Assembly: GCA_944323145.1 (NCBI GenBank)
Contig: CALURJ010000003.1
Coordinates: 82,011 to 146,010 of the forward strand
Length of the DNA stretch: 64,000 nt
Direction of reading: 5' to 3'
Source: Candidatus Gastranaerophilales bacterium
GTDB taxonomy: Bacteria; Cyanobacteriota; Vampirovibrionia; Gastranaerophilales; Gastranaerophilaceae
The notes beneath the pieces were generated by a model, which saw only the letters and a list, made by a program, of their open reading frames with translations, ran no database searches and had not been told where the DNA came from. Each line of letters begins with the position of its first letter. The first letter of the stretch is position 1. The translations under genes and the position numbers were made by a program. Of this stretch, positions 28,931 through 37,662 are shown piece after piece.

Positions 28931-31630
28931 ATGACAGCAACTAAAATTGATGATTTACCCACGGTTTATAACCCTAAAGAAACAGAAGAAAAAATATATA
29001 AATTTTGGGAAGAAGGAGAATATTTCAAGGCTGATGCAAAAAGTGAAAAGCCTGCATATTCTATAGTTATTCCGCCGCCGAATGTTACGGGTGTGCTTCA
29101 CATGGGACATGCACTGGATGAAACTTTACAGGATATTTTAGTTCGTTATCACAGAATGGCAGGTTATGAAACCCTCTGGCTTCCGGGAACAGATCACGCA
29201 GGGATTGCTACACAAAATGTTGTTGAAAAAATGCTTAGAGAGAAAGGACTTTCCCGCTATGATTTAGGACGTGAAAAATTCCTTGAAGAAACATGGAAAT
29301 GGGCAAATGAACATAAATCAGCAATTTTAGATCAATGTAAACGACTGGGTGCTTCTTTTGATCGTTCAAGAGAAAGATTTACATTTGATGAAGGATGTTC
29401 GGAAGCTGTTAAAGAAGTTTTTGTAAGACTTTATGAAAAAGGATTAATTTACAAAGGAAAATATATTGTAAACTGGTGCCCGCGCTGCAACAGTGCTATT
29501 TCAGATGTTGAAACAGAATATGTAACAGAACAGGGACACATGTGGGAAATTTCATACCCCTTAAAAGGTGAAAGCGGTGCTATAATTGTTGCAACCACAC
29601 GTCCTGAAACAATATTCGGGGATGTTGCAATTGCTGTACATCCGTCTGATCACAAATATTCCGAACTGATAGGCAAAACGGTAATAATTCCTCTTTCCGG
29701 CAGAGAAATTCCAATTATTGCAGATGAATATGTTGATAAGAATTTTGGAACGGGTGCTGTTAAAATTACTCCTGCACACGACCCGAATGACTTTGAAGTT
29801 GGTAAACGCCACGGATTTAATCCTATATGGGTTATCAATAATGACGGCACCATGAAAGCATGCAAAGAAGTCCCGCAGGAATTGCACGGACTTGACAGAT
29901 ATGAAGCAAGAGAAAAAATTGTCGGAATGCTTTCATATAACAACTTCCTGCTCCGAACAAGAGATCATGAACACAATGTCGGAAAATGCCAGAGATGTGG
30001 AACAACTATTGAACCGCTTCTTTCCGAACAGTGGTTTGTCAAAATGGAACCTCTTGCTAAAGAAGCTATTGCCGCAGTTAAAGACGGAAGAATAAAATTT
30101 GTTCCTGACAGATGGGAGAAAAATTATCTCGGTTGGATGGAAAATATCAGGGATTGGTGCATATCCCGCCAATTATGGTGGGGACATCAAATTCCCGCAT
30201 ACTACCATAACGAAACAGGTGAAATGGTAGTTGCAAAAGAAAATCCTGACCCTGCAAACTATACTCAAGATAGTGATGTATTGGATACTTGGTTCTCGTC
30301 AGGATTGTGGCCGTTTTCAACTATGGGCTGGCCGAATACAGACAGTGAAGATTTCAAAAAATTCTACCCTACAACCACTTTAGTTACGGGTTTTGATATT
30401 ATCTTCTTCTGGGTAGCAAGAATGATTACAATGGGGTTGGAATTTACAGGAAAAGCTCCATTTTCAACGGTTTATATCCACGGTCTTATCCGCGATGAAA
30501 AAGGTCAGAAGATGTCCAAGTCAAAGGGTAATACTATTGACCCTGTAAAAATTATTGATAAATACGGATGTGATGCCTTGAGATTTACAATGACATCTCT
30601 GTGTACTTACGGCGGTCAGGATATTAAAATGAGCGAAGAGAGATTTGAGTACGGCAGAAATTTTGCTAACAAAATCTGGAATGCTTCGCGTTTTGTATTG
30701 ATGAACCTTGAAGGAATCGACAATAAAGATATTGATTTTGAGAACCTTACAATTGCTGATAAGTGGATTTTGGACAAATTGAATAAAACAGCAAAAGAAG
30801 TAAATGAAAATATTGAAAATTTCAGAATAGGTGAAACTGCACATATTCTTTATGATTTCTTCTGGAACTCATATTGCGACTGGTATGTTGAAATTGCAAA
30901 AATTCAACTTCAGGATAGTGCTTTGAAAGTAAATACTCAGCGAGTTTTAAGATATGTTCTTGATATGTCGCTGAGAATGCTTCATCCGATTATGCCTCAT
31001 ATAACGGAACAGGTTTGGCAGCTAATTCCGAAAGCTGATTGCAAGCTGAGGACGAACAGAATTGCAGATCCGTTAAACGCGAGCAACCAGGCAGTCAGGG
31101 CGCTTATTGTTGCGCAATTCCCGAAATATAAGGATGAGCTAGTATTTTCTAAGGAAGCTCAGGAAATGGAGCTTGTTTTTGAAACAATTACATCTTTGCG
31201 TAATCTTCGACAGAGTTTTAACATTTCGCCTTCCGTAAAATTTGATATTGAAATTCGTGCAGAAAAATCTGAAAAAACAATTTTTGAGGAAATAGAAGCA
31301 TACATTAAACGTCTTGCGAGAGTAGAAAATATTTCTTATGCTGAAGAAACAGCTCCTGTTCCGCCAAAATCTGCTACAGCAGTTGTTTCTGCTTCAAAAA
31401 TTATTGTTCCTCTTGCTGATTTGATTGATTTGGATGCTGAAATTGCAAGACAGCAAAAGAAACTGGATAAGCTTACGGTTGAGAAGAAATCAATGCTGGG
31501 AAGAATAAATAATCCGAAATTTGTTGCGAATGCTCCAAAAGAATTGATAGAGCAGACAAAGGCAAGAGTTTCCGAAATAGAAATTCAGGAAAAGACAATT
31601 CTTGATTTGATATCTTCTTTAAAAGCTTAA
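28931..31630 (+). CDS. valS: Valyl-tRNA synthetase
   Basis: Class I aminoacyl-tRNA synthetase of about 899 residues. The HIGH-type motif is in PPPNVTGVLHMGHALDE (~residues 42-58) and the KMSKS loop in GQKMSKSKGNTIDP. The editing domain has TTRPETIFGDVAIAVHP, and an anticodon-binding region and a C-terminal coiled coil (DAEIARQQKKLDKLTVEKKSMLGRI) follow. It charges tRNA-Val and hydrolyses Thr-tRNA-Val. An upstream in-frame start at 28886 exists but overlaps the fabI terminator tail; AGAGGG before 28931 supports the later ATG. Confidence 0.97.
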   Translation: MTATKIDDLPTVYNPKETEEKIYKFWEEGEYFKADAKSEKPAYSIVIPPPNVTGVLHMGHALDETLQDILVRYHRMAGYETLWLPGTDHAGIATQNVVEKMLREKGLSRYDLGREKFLEETWKWANEHKSAILDQCKRLGASFDRSRERFTFDEGCSEAVKEVFVRLYEKGLIYKGKYIVNWCPRCNSAISDVETEYVTEQGHMWEISYPLKGESGAIIVATTRPETIFGDVAIAVHPSDHKYSELIGKTVIIPLSGREIPIIADEYVDKNFGTGAVKITPAHDPNDFEVGKRHGFNPIWVINNDGTMKACKEVPQELHGLDRYEAREKIVGMLSYNNFLLRTRDHEHNVGKCQRCGTTIEPLLSEQWFVKMEPLAKEAIAAVKDGRIKFVPDRWEKNYLGWMENIRDWCISRQLWWGHQIPAYYHNETGEMVVAKENPDPANYTQDSDVLDTWFSSGLWPFSTMGWPNTDSEDFKKFYPTTTLVTGFDIIFFWVARMITMGLEFTGKAPFSTVYIHGLIRDEKGQKMSKSKGNTIDPVKIIDKYGCDALRFTMTSLCTYGGQDIKMSEERFEYGRNFANKIWNASRFVLMNLEGIDNKDIDFENLTIADKWILDKLNKTAKEVNENIENFRIGETAHILYDFFWNSYCDWYVEIAKIQLQDSALKVNTQRVLRYVLDMSLRMLHPIMPHITEQVWQLIPKADCKLRTNRIADPLNASNQAVRALIVAQFPKYKDELVFSKEAQEMELVFETITSLRNLRQSFNISPSVKFDIEIRAEKSEKTIFEEIEAYIKRLARVENISYAEETAPVPPKSATAVVSASKIIVPLADLIDLDAEIARQQKKLDKLTVEKKSMLGRINNPKFVANAPKELIEQTKARVSEIEIQEKTILDLISSLKA

Positions 31631-31743
31631 TTGTAAAAAAATGTTAAATGAAAGCGGGAATTTAGGAAAAATTTTATCTTTATAGTACTTATATGTTCAT
31701 AGATTGGCAGATATGCTGATATTTATTGAAAGGACGATGAGTT

Positions 31744-32010
31744 ATGTCTAAAATTACCCCTGTAAGTATTAATTTTGTTGATCGTGCAAAACAGTTAGGT
31801 AGAAGATTTGCAAGTATTCCGCTAAAAGACGGAAGTTCCGCAAAGTTATCCTGGGATGATAATGCTTGCGATTGTTTTATTGTAAAAAATAATAAAATTA
31901 CTGGTGCCCGTGGTGCTTATGGCAGACCGGAACATATAGAAAATGAACTGGCTGTTATTCTCGAAAAATTGGAAAAATTGATTTCCCCGGGAAGTAAAAT
32001 TAACCTGTAA
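31744..32010 (+). CDS. Small uncharacterised protein, paralogue of the next gene
   Basis: 88 residues, no signal peptide or membrane helix. It aligns with the next gene through the core IPLKDGSSAKL...DDNACDCFIVKNNKITGA, matching LPLKDKSKAYL...NDERFDYFLVKDGKIQDG there. This suggests a small alpha/beta fold with a beta-hairpin. GAAAGGA precedes the ATG at good spacing, so translation is credible. It follows valS by 113 nt and has its own terminator-like hairpin. Function is unknown and no family is recognised. Confidence 0.75.
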   Translation: MSKITPVSINFVDRAKQLGRRFASIPLKDGSSAKLSWDDNACDCFIVKNNKITGARGAYGRPEHIENELAVILEKLEKLISPGSKINL

Positions 32011-32035
32011 AATTATAAATAAGATTTAATAAAGA

Positions 32036-32070
32036 AACAGAATATGATTTTTTATATTCTGTTCTTATTT
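32036..32070 (+). terminator. Rho-independent terminator between the two small paralogues
   Basis: AACAGAATAT (32036-32045) pairs with ATATTCTGTT (32054-32063) around an 8-base loop, followed by CTTATTTT. The T tail is interrupted, so strength is uncertain. Confidence 0.7.
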
Positions 32071-32097
32071 TGTGTAACTGTATAAGAAAGGATTTAT

Positions 32098-32403
32098 ATG
32101 AACATAAGATCTGGTAATGTTACTGATATTGAAAAATATTCACAAACCCTAAAATTGAAAATGCTTATGCTTCCGTTAAAGGATAAATCTAAAGCGTATC
32201 TTTTAAAAAATGATGAAAGATTTGATTATTTTCTTGTAAAAGATGGCAAAATACAAGATGGATGCAGTATGTCAGGAACTCCTTCACAGGTATGGAAGTA
32301 TGCTGTTAATGTCGCTTTAAACCTGGAAAGTAAGGTAGAAGAAGGCGTATGCTTTATCGAAGAAGTTTATAAAGCCTTCCTGAAGTATGCTGAAGGCAAA
32401 TAA
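32098..32403 (+). CDS. Small uncharacterised protein, paralogue of the previous gene
   Basis: 101 residues, no signal peptide. The central part LPLKDKSKAYLLKNDERFDYFLVKDGKI matches the neighbour at 31744-32010 in order and spacing, so the two arose by duplication. The C-terminal helix (FIEEVYKAFLKYAEG) extends beyond the shared region. AAAGGA lies before the ATG. A terminator-like hairpin separates the genes, so they may be expressed separately. rpsA follows about 100 nt downstream. No function can be assigned. Confidence 0.75.
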   Translation: MNIRSGNVTDIEKYSQTLKLKMLMLPLKDKSKAYLLKNDERFDYFLVKDGKIQDGCSMSGTPSQVWKYAVNVALNLESKVEEGVCFIEEVYKAFLKYAEGK

Positions 32404-32503
32404 TCTCTGTAAAAGAAGTTTACAAAAACTTTACAAATATTTAAACATTTGTTACAATAGTCGCAAGGTTAATATAGTAGTGTCTTATGACAATGGAGTG
32501 AAA

Positions 32504-33601
32504 ATGACATCAAAAGAATTGGACTTTGAAGAATTATTAAAACAGTATGATTACAAATTTCAAAAGGGTGATTTAGTCAAGGGCATCGTATGCGGCTATG
32601 ACAGTCAGGGTGTAATGGTTGATATAGGTGCTAAAACTATTGCTGTTGTCCCTACACGTGAGGCTGTTGACAAAGATGAAAATATTGAACAAAAGTATGA
32701 AAAAGGTAAGGAATACGAATTTTTGATTATTAAAGAGGAAGATGAAGACGGAAAATTCCTTCTCTCCCGTAAAAAAGTTGATCTTGCCTATGCTTGGAAA
32801 GAACTTGAAAAAGCTAAGGAAGCTGATGAAACAATTCTCGGAACAATTGCCGGTATTGTTAAAGGAGGTGTCCTTGTTGAAATTTCAGGAGTAAGAGGTT
32901 TTGTTCCTTCTTCTCAGCTGCGGACTAAAGAGAGCGACTTGGAAGTCGGCGGAAAACTTGAATTGAAAATTCTTACTCTTGAACCTCAGCAGAATAATTT
33001 TATACTTTCTAATAAGAAAGTTTATGATGATTCGGTTGTTGAAGCCAGAAAAAATGTGTTCTCACAAATTGAACCCGGTCAGATTGTAAAAGGCGATGTC
33101 GTTAGAATTACTGATTTCGGTGCATTTATTGATCTCGGCGGAATTGACGGCTTACTCCCTCTGTCACAGCTTTCCTGGAGATGGATTGATCATCCGACAG
33201 ATATATTAAATGTCGGAGATAAGATTGACGTTGAAGTTATTGCTGTTGATCATGATAAACAGCGTGTTTCTTTAAGTTTAAAAAATCTTGAACCGGATCC
33301 GTGGGTAGAAGCCGAAAAACAAATTAAAGAAGGTGATAAAGTTGAAGGGACCATTACAAGAATAAAACACTTTGGTGCTTTTGTTGAAGTGTTCCCTGGT
33401 GTGGAAGCTTTGCTGCCTCATGCAGAAGTCGTTGAATTGCAGAATAAAAAAGATTGTATTTTGCAGGTAGGCGATAAGGTTGACACTTATATTCTTAAAT
33501 TTAACCCGACAGATAAACGTATTGCTTTAACGGTAAATCCTGATAAGTTTGAATCCAAAGAAATCGAACAGACTGATGACGGAAATGAAGATAAAGAATA
33601 A
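32504..33601 (+). CDS. rpsA: 30S ribosomal protein S1 (four S1 domains)
   Basis: 365 residues with four consecutive S1 RNA-binding domains. Their signatures are KGDLVKGIVCGYDSQGVMVDIG, GTIAGIVKGGVLVEISGVRGFVPSSQL, GQIVKGDVVRITDFGAFIDLGGIDGLLPLSQLSW and GDKVEGTITRIKHFGAFVEVFPGVEALLPHAEV. S1 binds mRNA on the 30S subunit and helps initiation on poorly structured or SD-poor messages. The short form (4 domains rather than 6) is like that of Cyanobacteria and Firmicutes. The ATG at 32504 follows TGGAGTG; a longer upstream reading frame lacks a site and conservation. A terminator follows. Confidence 0.9.
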   Translation: MTSKELDFEELLKQYDYKFQKGDLVKGIVCGYDSQGVMVDIGAKTIAVVPTREAVDKDENIEQKYEKGKEYEFLIIKEEDEDGKFLLSRKKVDLAYAWKELEKAKEADETILGTIAGIVKGGVLVEISGVRGFVPSSQLRTKESDLEVGGKLELKILTLEPQQNNFILSNKKVYDDSVVEARKNVFSQIEPGQIVKGDVVRITDFGAFIDLGGIDGLLPLSQLSWRWIDHPTDILNVGDKIDVEVIAVDHDKQRVSLSLKNLEPDPWVEAEKQIKEGDKVEGTITRIKHFGAFVEVFPGVEALLPHAEVVELQNKKDCILQVGDKVDTYILKFNPTDKRIALTVNPDKFESKEIEQTDDGNEDKE

Positions 33602-33622
33602 GTTTAATATATAAATAAAAAG

Positions 33623-33652
33623 ACGGGGATATTTATTATCTCCGTTTTTTTT
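33623..33652 (+). terminator. Rho-independent terminator after rpsA
   Basis: ACGGGGAT (33623-33630) pairs with ATCTCCGT (33638-33645) with one wobble and a 7-base loop, followed by a run of T. Confidence 0.88.
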
Positions 33653-33819
33653 ATGAAATTTATCTGAATTATTCATCCGTATGAAGGATTTTTAACCTAA
33701 AAGCATGTATTTATTTTAATTAATACAGTATAATTTTTATAGTAATGTTGACTTTTAGAAAATCGTCATTATTAAATAAACTGTAAGGTAGAAATTTAAT
33801 ACATAGGAGAGTGACCATT

Positions 33820-35070
33820 ATGGGTATGGCGGCTTCACAGGCAAGATATTTAGGCTTAACTGCCAGAAAAACTAATGTAGAATATGAAGGACAGCAGATA
33901 AATCAGGCTCGTACAGCTCTGGCAAATCAAAGTGCAAATACATTTAATGAGCTGCTTGCTCTTGAAGTGCCTACAGCTCCTAGTACTCAGGATTATACAA
34001 CTGTCCAGTATTCGTATCAGGACGGGACTTACGGTGAAACTATTACTGACATGACTGCAATTACTGATGATCCGAATTACAATTATTTGATAACTCATTA
34101 TCATAATGCTGATGTTTATACCGGAGTTCAGGTGAACAGATCTAATCCTCAGGTCGTTTTAGGAACTTCTGCTGTTCAGAATTCTGTAGCAAGAGGAGAT
34201 GTTACTTATGATGGTCAACAGGATATATACAGCATAGGCGGTACACAACTTACAAATTATGATTCTATGGTTGAAGAACAGAGAAATAATTTTGAAAGAA
34301 TTTGTCAGGATTATCCTGATTTGGCAAATGAAGACCCTGCAAATATTTTTGTTTATACTGATGCAAACGGTAATATGAATTTTACAACGCGTACTGAATT
34401 GGAAAATGCTGTTGCTGGAACAGCTGATGTAAATACATATTCTGTTCAATCAGGAATTCCGACTTATGTAGGAAATTGTGAATTATCTGCTTATGACGAA
34501 ACGGATCCGGATCAGAAACTTGCTTATGAACAAATTTGTGAACAGTTCCCGACAGAGGGATTTGCAACATCTGATAATATTTATACGTGGGAATATCAGG
34601 GAAGACGTTATTTTGCAAGTCTTGAAGACCTGACAGCTTCTGCAATATCGGCGCCAGATCCTACAACACCCACAGAAAATCAGAATAAATTAAAAGCTTA
34701 TTATGCAGAAAATATTGAAACACGAATTGAACGAACTCAAAAAGCGTTTGTTGATTTTGATGAATCAGGGCGTGCTCAGAGTATCAGGTTTGAAGATTCA
34801 TCGGCAACATATACTGTAAATACAGAAACTGTTACTGATGAGAATGCTTATCAGGATGCAATGAACCAGTATAATTATGATATGCAGGTTTACGAAAAGG
34901 CTATTGCTGATATAAACGCAAAAACAGAGAGAATTCAAGAACAGGATAGAACTCTTGAATTGCGTTTAAGACAGCTTGACACAGAACAGGAAGCTTTACA
35001 GACAGAAATGGAAGCAGTTCAGAAAGTTATTGAAAAGAACATTGAATCCACTTTCAAAACTTTTGAATAG
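33820..35070 (+). CDS. Uncharacterised protein with axial-protein-like terminal helices
   Basis: 416 residues from the ATG at 33820, which follows AGGAGA by 9 nt (an in-frame GTG at 33811 is too close to that site). The first ~34 residues (MGMAASQARYLGLTARK, EYEGQQINQARTAL) and the last ~45 (LRQLDTEQEALQTEMEAVQ, KVIEKNIESTF) are helical. They match both ends of the 108-residue protein at 36388-36714. The middle ~300 residues are a polar, Tyr/Thr/Asp-rich domain. Conserved terminal helices around a variable centre are the design of flagellar and type III axial proteins. No signal peptide. Function is inferred only from this shape and the nearby fli genes. Confidence 0.8.
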   Translation: MGMAASQARYLGLTARKTNVEYEGQQINQARTALANQSANTFNELLALEVPTAPSTQDYTTVQYSYQDGTYGETITDMTAITDDPNYNYLITHYHNADVYTGVQVNRSNPQVVLGTSAVQNSVARGDVTYDGQQDIYSIGGTQLTNYDSMVEEQRNNFERICQDYPDLANEDPANIFVYTDANGNMNFTTRTELENAVAGTADVNTYSVQSGIPTYVGNCELSAYDETDPDQKLAYEQICEQFPTEGFATSDNIYTWEYQGRRYFASLEDLTASAISAPDPTTPTENQNKLKAYYAENIETRIERTQKAFVDFDESGRAQSIRFEDSSATYTVNTETVTDENAYQDAMNQYNYDMQVYEKAIADINAKTERIQEQDRTLELRLRQLDTEQEALQTEMEAVQKVIEKNIESTFKTFE

Positions 35071-35097
35071 TATAATTAGAATAGTAAGAGGTTTTAT

Positions 35098-35916
35098 ATG
35101 TCATATAAAAACGACAGTTACTTGGTAATAGCAAACAAATTCGGCTCAGCAAGCAGTGATGCAAAAGCTCAGTTATGGGAAACTTATGACCAGCTTAGAG
35201 ATTTAACAGTTTCAGGAAACGGTTTGGGCTCAGGTTTCGGTATGACAGGCGGTTTCTTATATAATCTTGCAAGTTTACTTGCTCCATCATCATTTGCGGC
35301 TGTTTTTGGGGCATCGGAATCTATGAATGTTCCCGGAACTTCTTATGCTTCTACATTTAGCGGTGGTTCTTCTTACGGACTTGATTCTCTTTATAACTAT
35401 TCCGGTTTCCCTAACGGAGCAGCTCCTATTTCCTGGGGGCTTGACGGTTATGCGACTGGTGGCGCTTCTTCAATTGTCAGCGGTTGGGGAACTGATAGCG
35501 GAGTTGCTACAGGTTATGCTTCAGGTATTGGTGGAATTGCCGATGTTGCAAGTGCTGCTGCATATGGACTCGGTGCTGCTAACGGTTATGGATTTTCCAT
35601 GAAAAATTTAGTACTTCCCGTTGCCGGTGTGATTTCAGGATGGGGCGGTATAATGCAGGCTGCTGCACCTTATTTAGGTGAATACGGGCTTCCTGCCCTT
35701 GTTATGGGAAACTTAATGCAGGGGACTTCATCTGCGGCTCTGGCTGCATACCAGAATGTTACGGGGAATATTACGGCTAATGCCGATACCATACTTTCAA
35801 ATAAGGTTCGTAACATCGAAACGGTATGTAAAATGCTTGACACTCAAGGGGATGTCGTCAAAAAGATGCTCAAAGAGTCTATTGAAGGTGACAGTAAAGC
35901 AATTCAAAACTTGTAA
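35098..35916 (+). CDS. Uncharacterised Gly/Ala/Ser-rich protein
   Basis: 272 residues. A short helical N-terminus (KFGSASSDAKAQLWETYDQLRDL) precedes a long Gly/Ser/Ala/Tyr-rich region (~35-215) with weakly hydrophobic stretches such as VLPVAGVISGWGGIMQAAAPYLG. The C-terminus is helical and charged (LSNKVRNIETVCKMLDTQGDVVKKML). No signal peptide is seen. AAGAGG lies before the ATG, 27 nt after the axial-like gene, so the two are likely one transcript that ends at the terminator overlapping this stop codon. A secreted or surface role is possible, not shown. Confidence 0.75.
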   Translation: MSYKNDSYLVIANKFGSASSDAKAQLWETYDQLRDLTVSGNGLGSGFGMTGGFLYNLASLLAPSSFAAVFGASESMNVPGTSYASTFSGGSSYGLDSLYNYSGFPNGAAPISWGLDGYATGGASSIVSGWGTDSGVATGYASGIGGIADVASAAAYGLGAANGYGFSMKNLVLPVAGVISGWGGIMQAAAPYLGEYGLPALVMGNLMQGTSSAALAAYQNVTGNITANADTILSNKVRNIETVCKMLDTQGDVVKKMLKESIEGDSKAIQNL

Positions 35917-35940
35917 AATTATTTTACAAGTTTTTTTATT
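35908..35940 (+). terminator. Rho-independent terminator overlapping the stop codon
   Basis: AACTTGTAAAA (35908-35918) pairs with TTTTACAAGTT (35922-35932), followed by a T run. The hairpin includes the last codons of the gene at 35098-35916. Confidence 0.88.
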
Positions 35941-36102
35941 TTATTAAAGTTTCATCTAAAATTGTCCGTAATAAGTAAAAGTAGACAAAAATACTTTAGG
36001 CTGCGAATAGTTAAGACATGTTAAGCAAATGTTACCAAACATGGCAATATTTGACTTAAAATTGTTTTAATATACATGTAGGTCTAAAGTGTAAGGAGAA
36101 AA

Positions 36103-36375
36103 ATGCTTCGTGATACTTTAGAGATGAATATAAAAAGATTATTTGACTTCTTGATATATTCAAAAAACTTTCTAATAAGAAAGAATCCTATAAAAGCAAT
36201 GGCAAATTCATTTGTAGAAGGATTAAAAGAATTCTTAACAATGAATAAGAAACGAAAGATGGCTCAGTATAGATTAAACTATCACCGCCATCAGTTTCAA
36301 AAGATGGAACAGTTGATTGCAGAAAACAATCAGCACGCGTTTCTCAGAGGCAGCCATCTCAATGAAACAAGATAA
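36103..36375 (+). CDS. Small basic uncharacterised protein
   Basis: 90 residues, strongly basic and helical (Lys/Arg/His-rich, e.g. NKKRKMAQYRLNYHRHQFQKMEQLIAENN). AAGGAG stands 5 nt before the ATG, good evidence for translation. It begins a two-gene unit with the coiled-coil protein at 36388, 12 nt downstream. A chaperone or export-apparatus role for the neighbouring axial-like proteins would fit its size and helical content but is speculation. No family recognised. Confidence 0.65.
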   Translation: MLRDTLEMNIKRLFDFLIYSKNFLIRKNPIKAMANSFVEGLKEFLTMNKKRKMAQYRLNYHRHQFQKMEQLIAENNQHAFLRGSHLNETR

Positions 36376-36387
36376 GGGAAAAATAAA

Positions 36388-36714
36388 ATGGGATTAGTCA
36401 ACTCGCAAATCAGATTATTGTATCTTCAACAAACCAGGTTAGATCTGGAATATAAAATAATGTTGATTACCCAGGCGAAAATGGGGTTATCAAAATCAGT
36501 CAGTGATTTGATGGAAGTCGGTAATGATTTTGATCCTGATTCTCCGACAACCAAAATGCTTCAGCAGCGACAGGCGAAATTAAAAGTTCTAGAACAAAAA
36601 CTGGATGCCCAGATGCTTTCATATCAATCAAGATTGAAAATGATAGATGCGGAATATCAATCCTGTCAGGGCATGATAGATAAAAACATTCAATCATCAT
36701 TTACATATAGGTAA
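36388..36714 (+). CDS. Small helical protein, short paralogue of the axial-like protein
   Basis: 108 residues, almost entirely helical. Its start (MGLVNSQIRLLYLQQTRLDLEYKIMLITQAKMGL) shares 13 of 34 positions with the protein at 33820-35070. Its end (EYQSCQGMIDKNIQSSF) parallels that protein's end. It is thus the same helical frame without the inserted middle domain, like a small rod or needle subunit beside a larger axial protein. The ribosome-site region AAGGGAAAAATAAA is moderate. A bidirectional terminator follows. Confidence 0.75.
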   Translation: MGLVNSQIRLLYLQQTRLDLEYKIMLITQAKMGLSKSVSDLMEVGNDFDPDSPTTKMLQQRQAKLKVLEQKLDAQMLSYQSRLKMIDAEYQSCQGMIDKNIQSSFTYR

Positions 36715-36746
36715 AAAAAATCGGTTAGAAATAACCGATTTTTTTA
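36714..36746. terminator. Bidirectional rho-independent terminator
   Basis: TCGGTTA (36721-36727) pairs with TAACCGA (36732-36738), with GAAA as loop. The stem is flanked by an A run before and a T run after, so it can serve both converging genes. Confidence 0.92.
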
Positions 36747-37364
36747 TTAGATATTTGTTTGGATAAAAAGACTTATTATATCATTTAGAGCTGCGTATTG
36801 TTTTTGCAGTTTTTGCGATTGCCTTTCAAGAACACCTATTTGTTTTTTGTATTCCATAATTGATGTCTGGCATTCTCTTGATGAATTATTCAAACTTTCC
36901 TGCACCTGTTGTGCTTCCTGCAGAACACTTTTCATTGAAATACCGAGAGCTTCCATGGTTTGTTTTATAATTTGTGCGCCGGTTTGTTTGGAAACACCTG
37001 CCGGGAGCTGATTTATTAACTGTTTTAAAACAGCGATATTTGTCGGTATTTCAAAGCCCTCAAGATCAGATGCAAACGAATCTGTCATTGAGTTTTGCTG
37101 GGTAAAAGGCATAGCACCTGATGCTGTAAATTGGTTATTAACTTCCAATGTTTCATCAAAGTGCGGATGAAGATTCTCTTCATAGTGATATTCTGATGAA
37201 ATTTCCGGCTCATCATTAACAAACTCTATGTCAGAACTGTTATTCGGAAGACTGTCCGTATCTGCCGGATTATCAACTACACTTTGAATTTCTATATCTG
37301 ATTGCTGTTTCAGTGCTTCAACAATTTTTTTGCCTACGCCTTCTGTAATTCTATTACTTACCAT
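36747..37364 (-). CDS. Uncharacterised coiled-coil protein
   Basis: 205 residues from the second of two adjacent ATGs, which is better spaced from GAGGG than the first (37367). Residues ~20-95 are acidic and Asn/Ser-rich. Residues ~105-205 are helical, with a C-terminal coiled coil (YKKQIGVLERQSQKLQKQYAALND) after LINQLPAGVSKQTGAQIIKQTMEALGISMKSV. The last segment looks like a packed helical bundle. It is convergent with the small axial-like gene and divergent from purH. No family recognised; it could be a regulator or structural protein of the neighbouring export system. Confidence 0.75.
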   Translation of the reverse strand: MVSNRITEGVGKKIVEALKQQSDIEIQSVVDNPADTDSLPNNSSDIEFVNDEPEISSEYHYEENLHPHFDETLEVNNQFTASGAMPFTQQNSMTDSFASDLEGFEIPTNIAVLKQLINQLPAGVSKQTGAQIIKQTMEALGISMKSVLQEAQQVQESLNNSSRECQTSIMEYKKQIGVLERQSQKLQKQYAALNDIISLFIQTNI

Positions 37365-37480
37365 CATTTCCCTCTTTCAGATTTGATTATAATATAGCAA
37401 AGAAATTATTTCAAGAAATTCATAAAATAGTTACGAAATGCTAAGAAGATATCAAATTTGAATTATAATGCTATAATAAA

Positions 37481-37662
37481 GAAAGAAAGGAAAGTTTACA
37501 AAGTAAAACAGGTGCGAGGGATAAGAAAAAAGCCAAACTAATTCTAAGTGACGGCAGCACCCGAGTGCATTGACAGAGTAAAGCGATAACACAAAAATTT
37601 GAAAAGTTAATGCAAAACAAAATAAAAGCGCCTTTAAGATAGTCGTAAGCTATGGTATAAAG
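37481..37662 (+). ncRNA. Conserved leader RNA element, copy A (before purH)
   Basis: About 180 nt that end exactly at the purH ATG. Blocks shared with copy B (42870-43053) in the same order are GAAAGGAAAGTTTA, AGGTGCGAGGGATAAGA, CCCGAGTGC-TTGAC, AAAGCGA, GTTAATG, AAAAGCGCCTT and GTCGTAAGCTATGGTATAAA. AGGTGC can pair with GCGCCT, closing the element, and TGCATTGAC with GTTAATGCA. In copy B the latter pairing is kept by wobble pairs despite base changes. There is no Shine-Dalgarno site before the ATG. It fits no riboswitch class I recognise, including ZTP and lysine. Confidence 0.7.

Noticed and set aside
37481..37662. ZTP (pfl), purine or lysine riboswitch before purH
   Set aside because: The GGTGCGA string recalls lysine riboswitches, but the remaining conserved cores of these classes are absent, and a sister copy precedes an unrelated gene.
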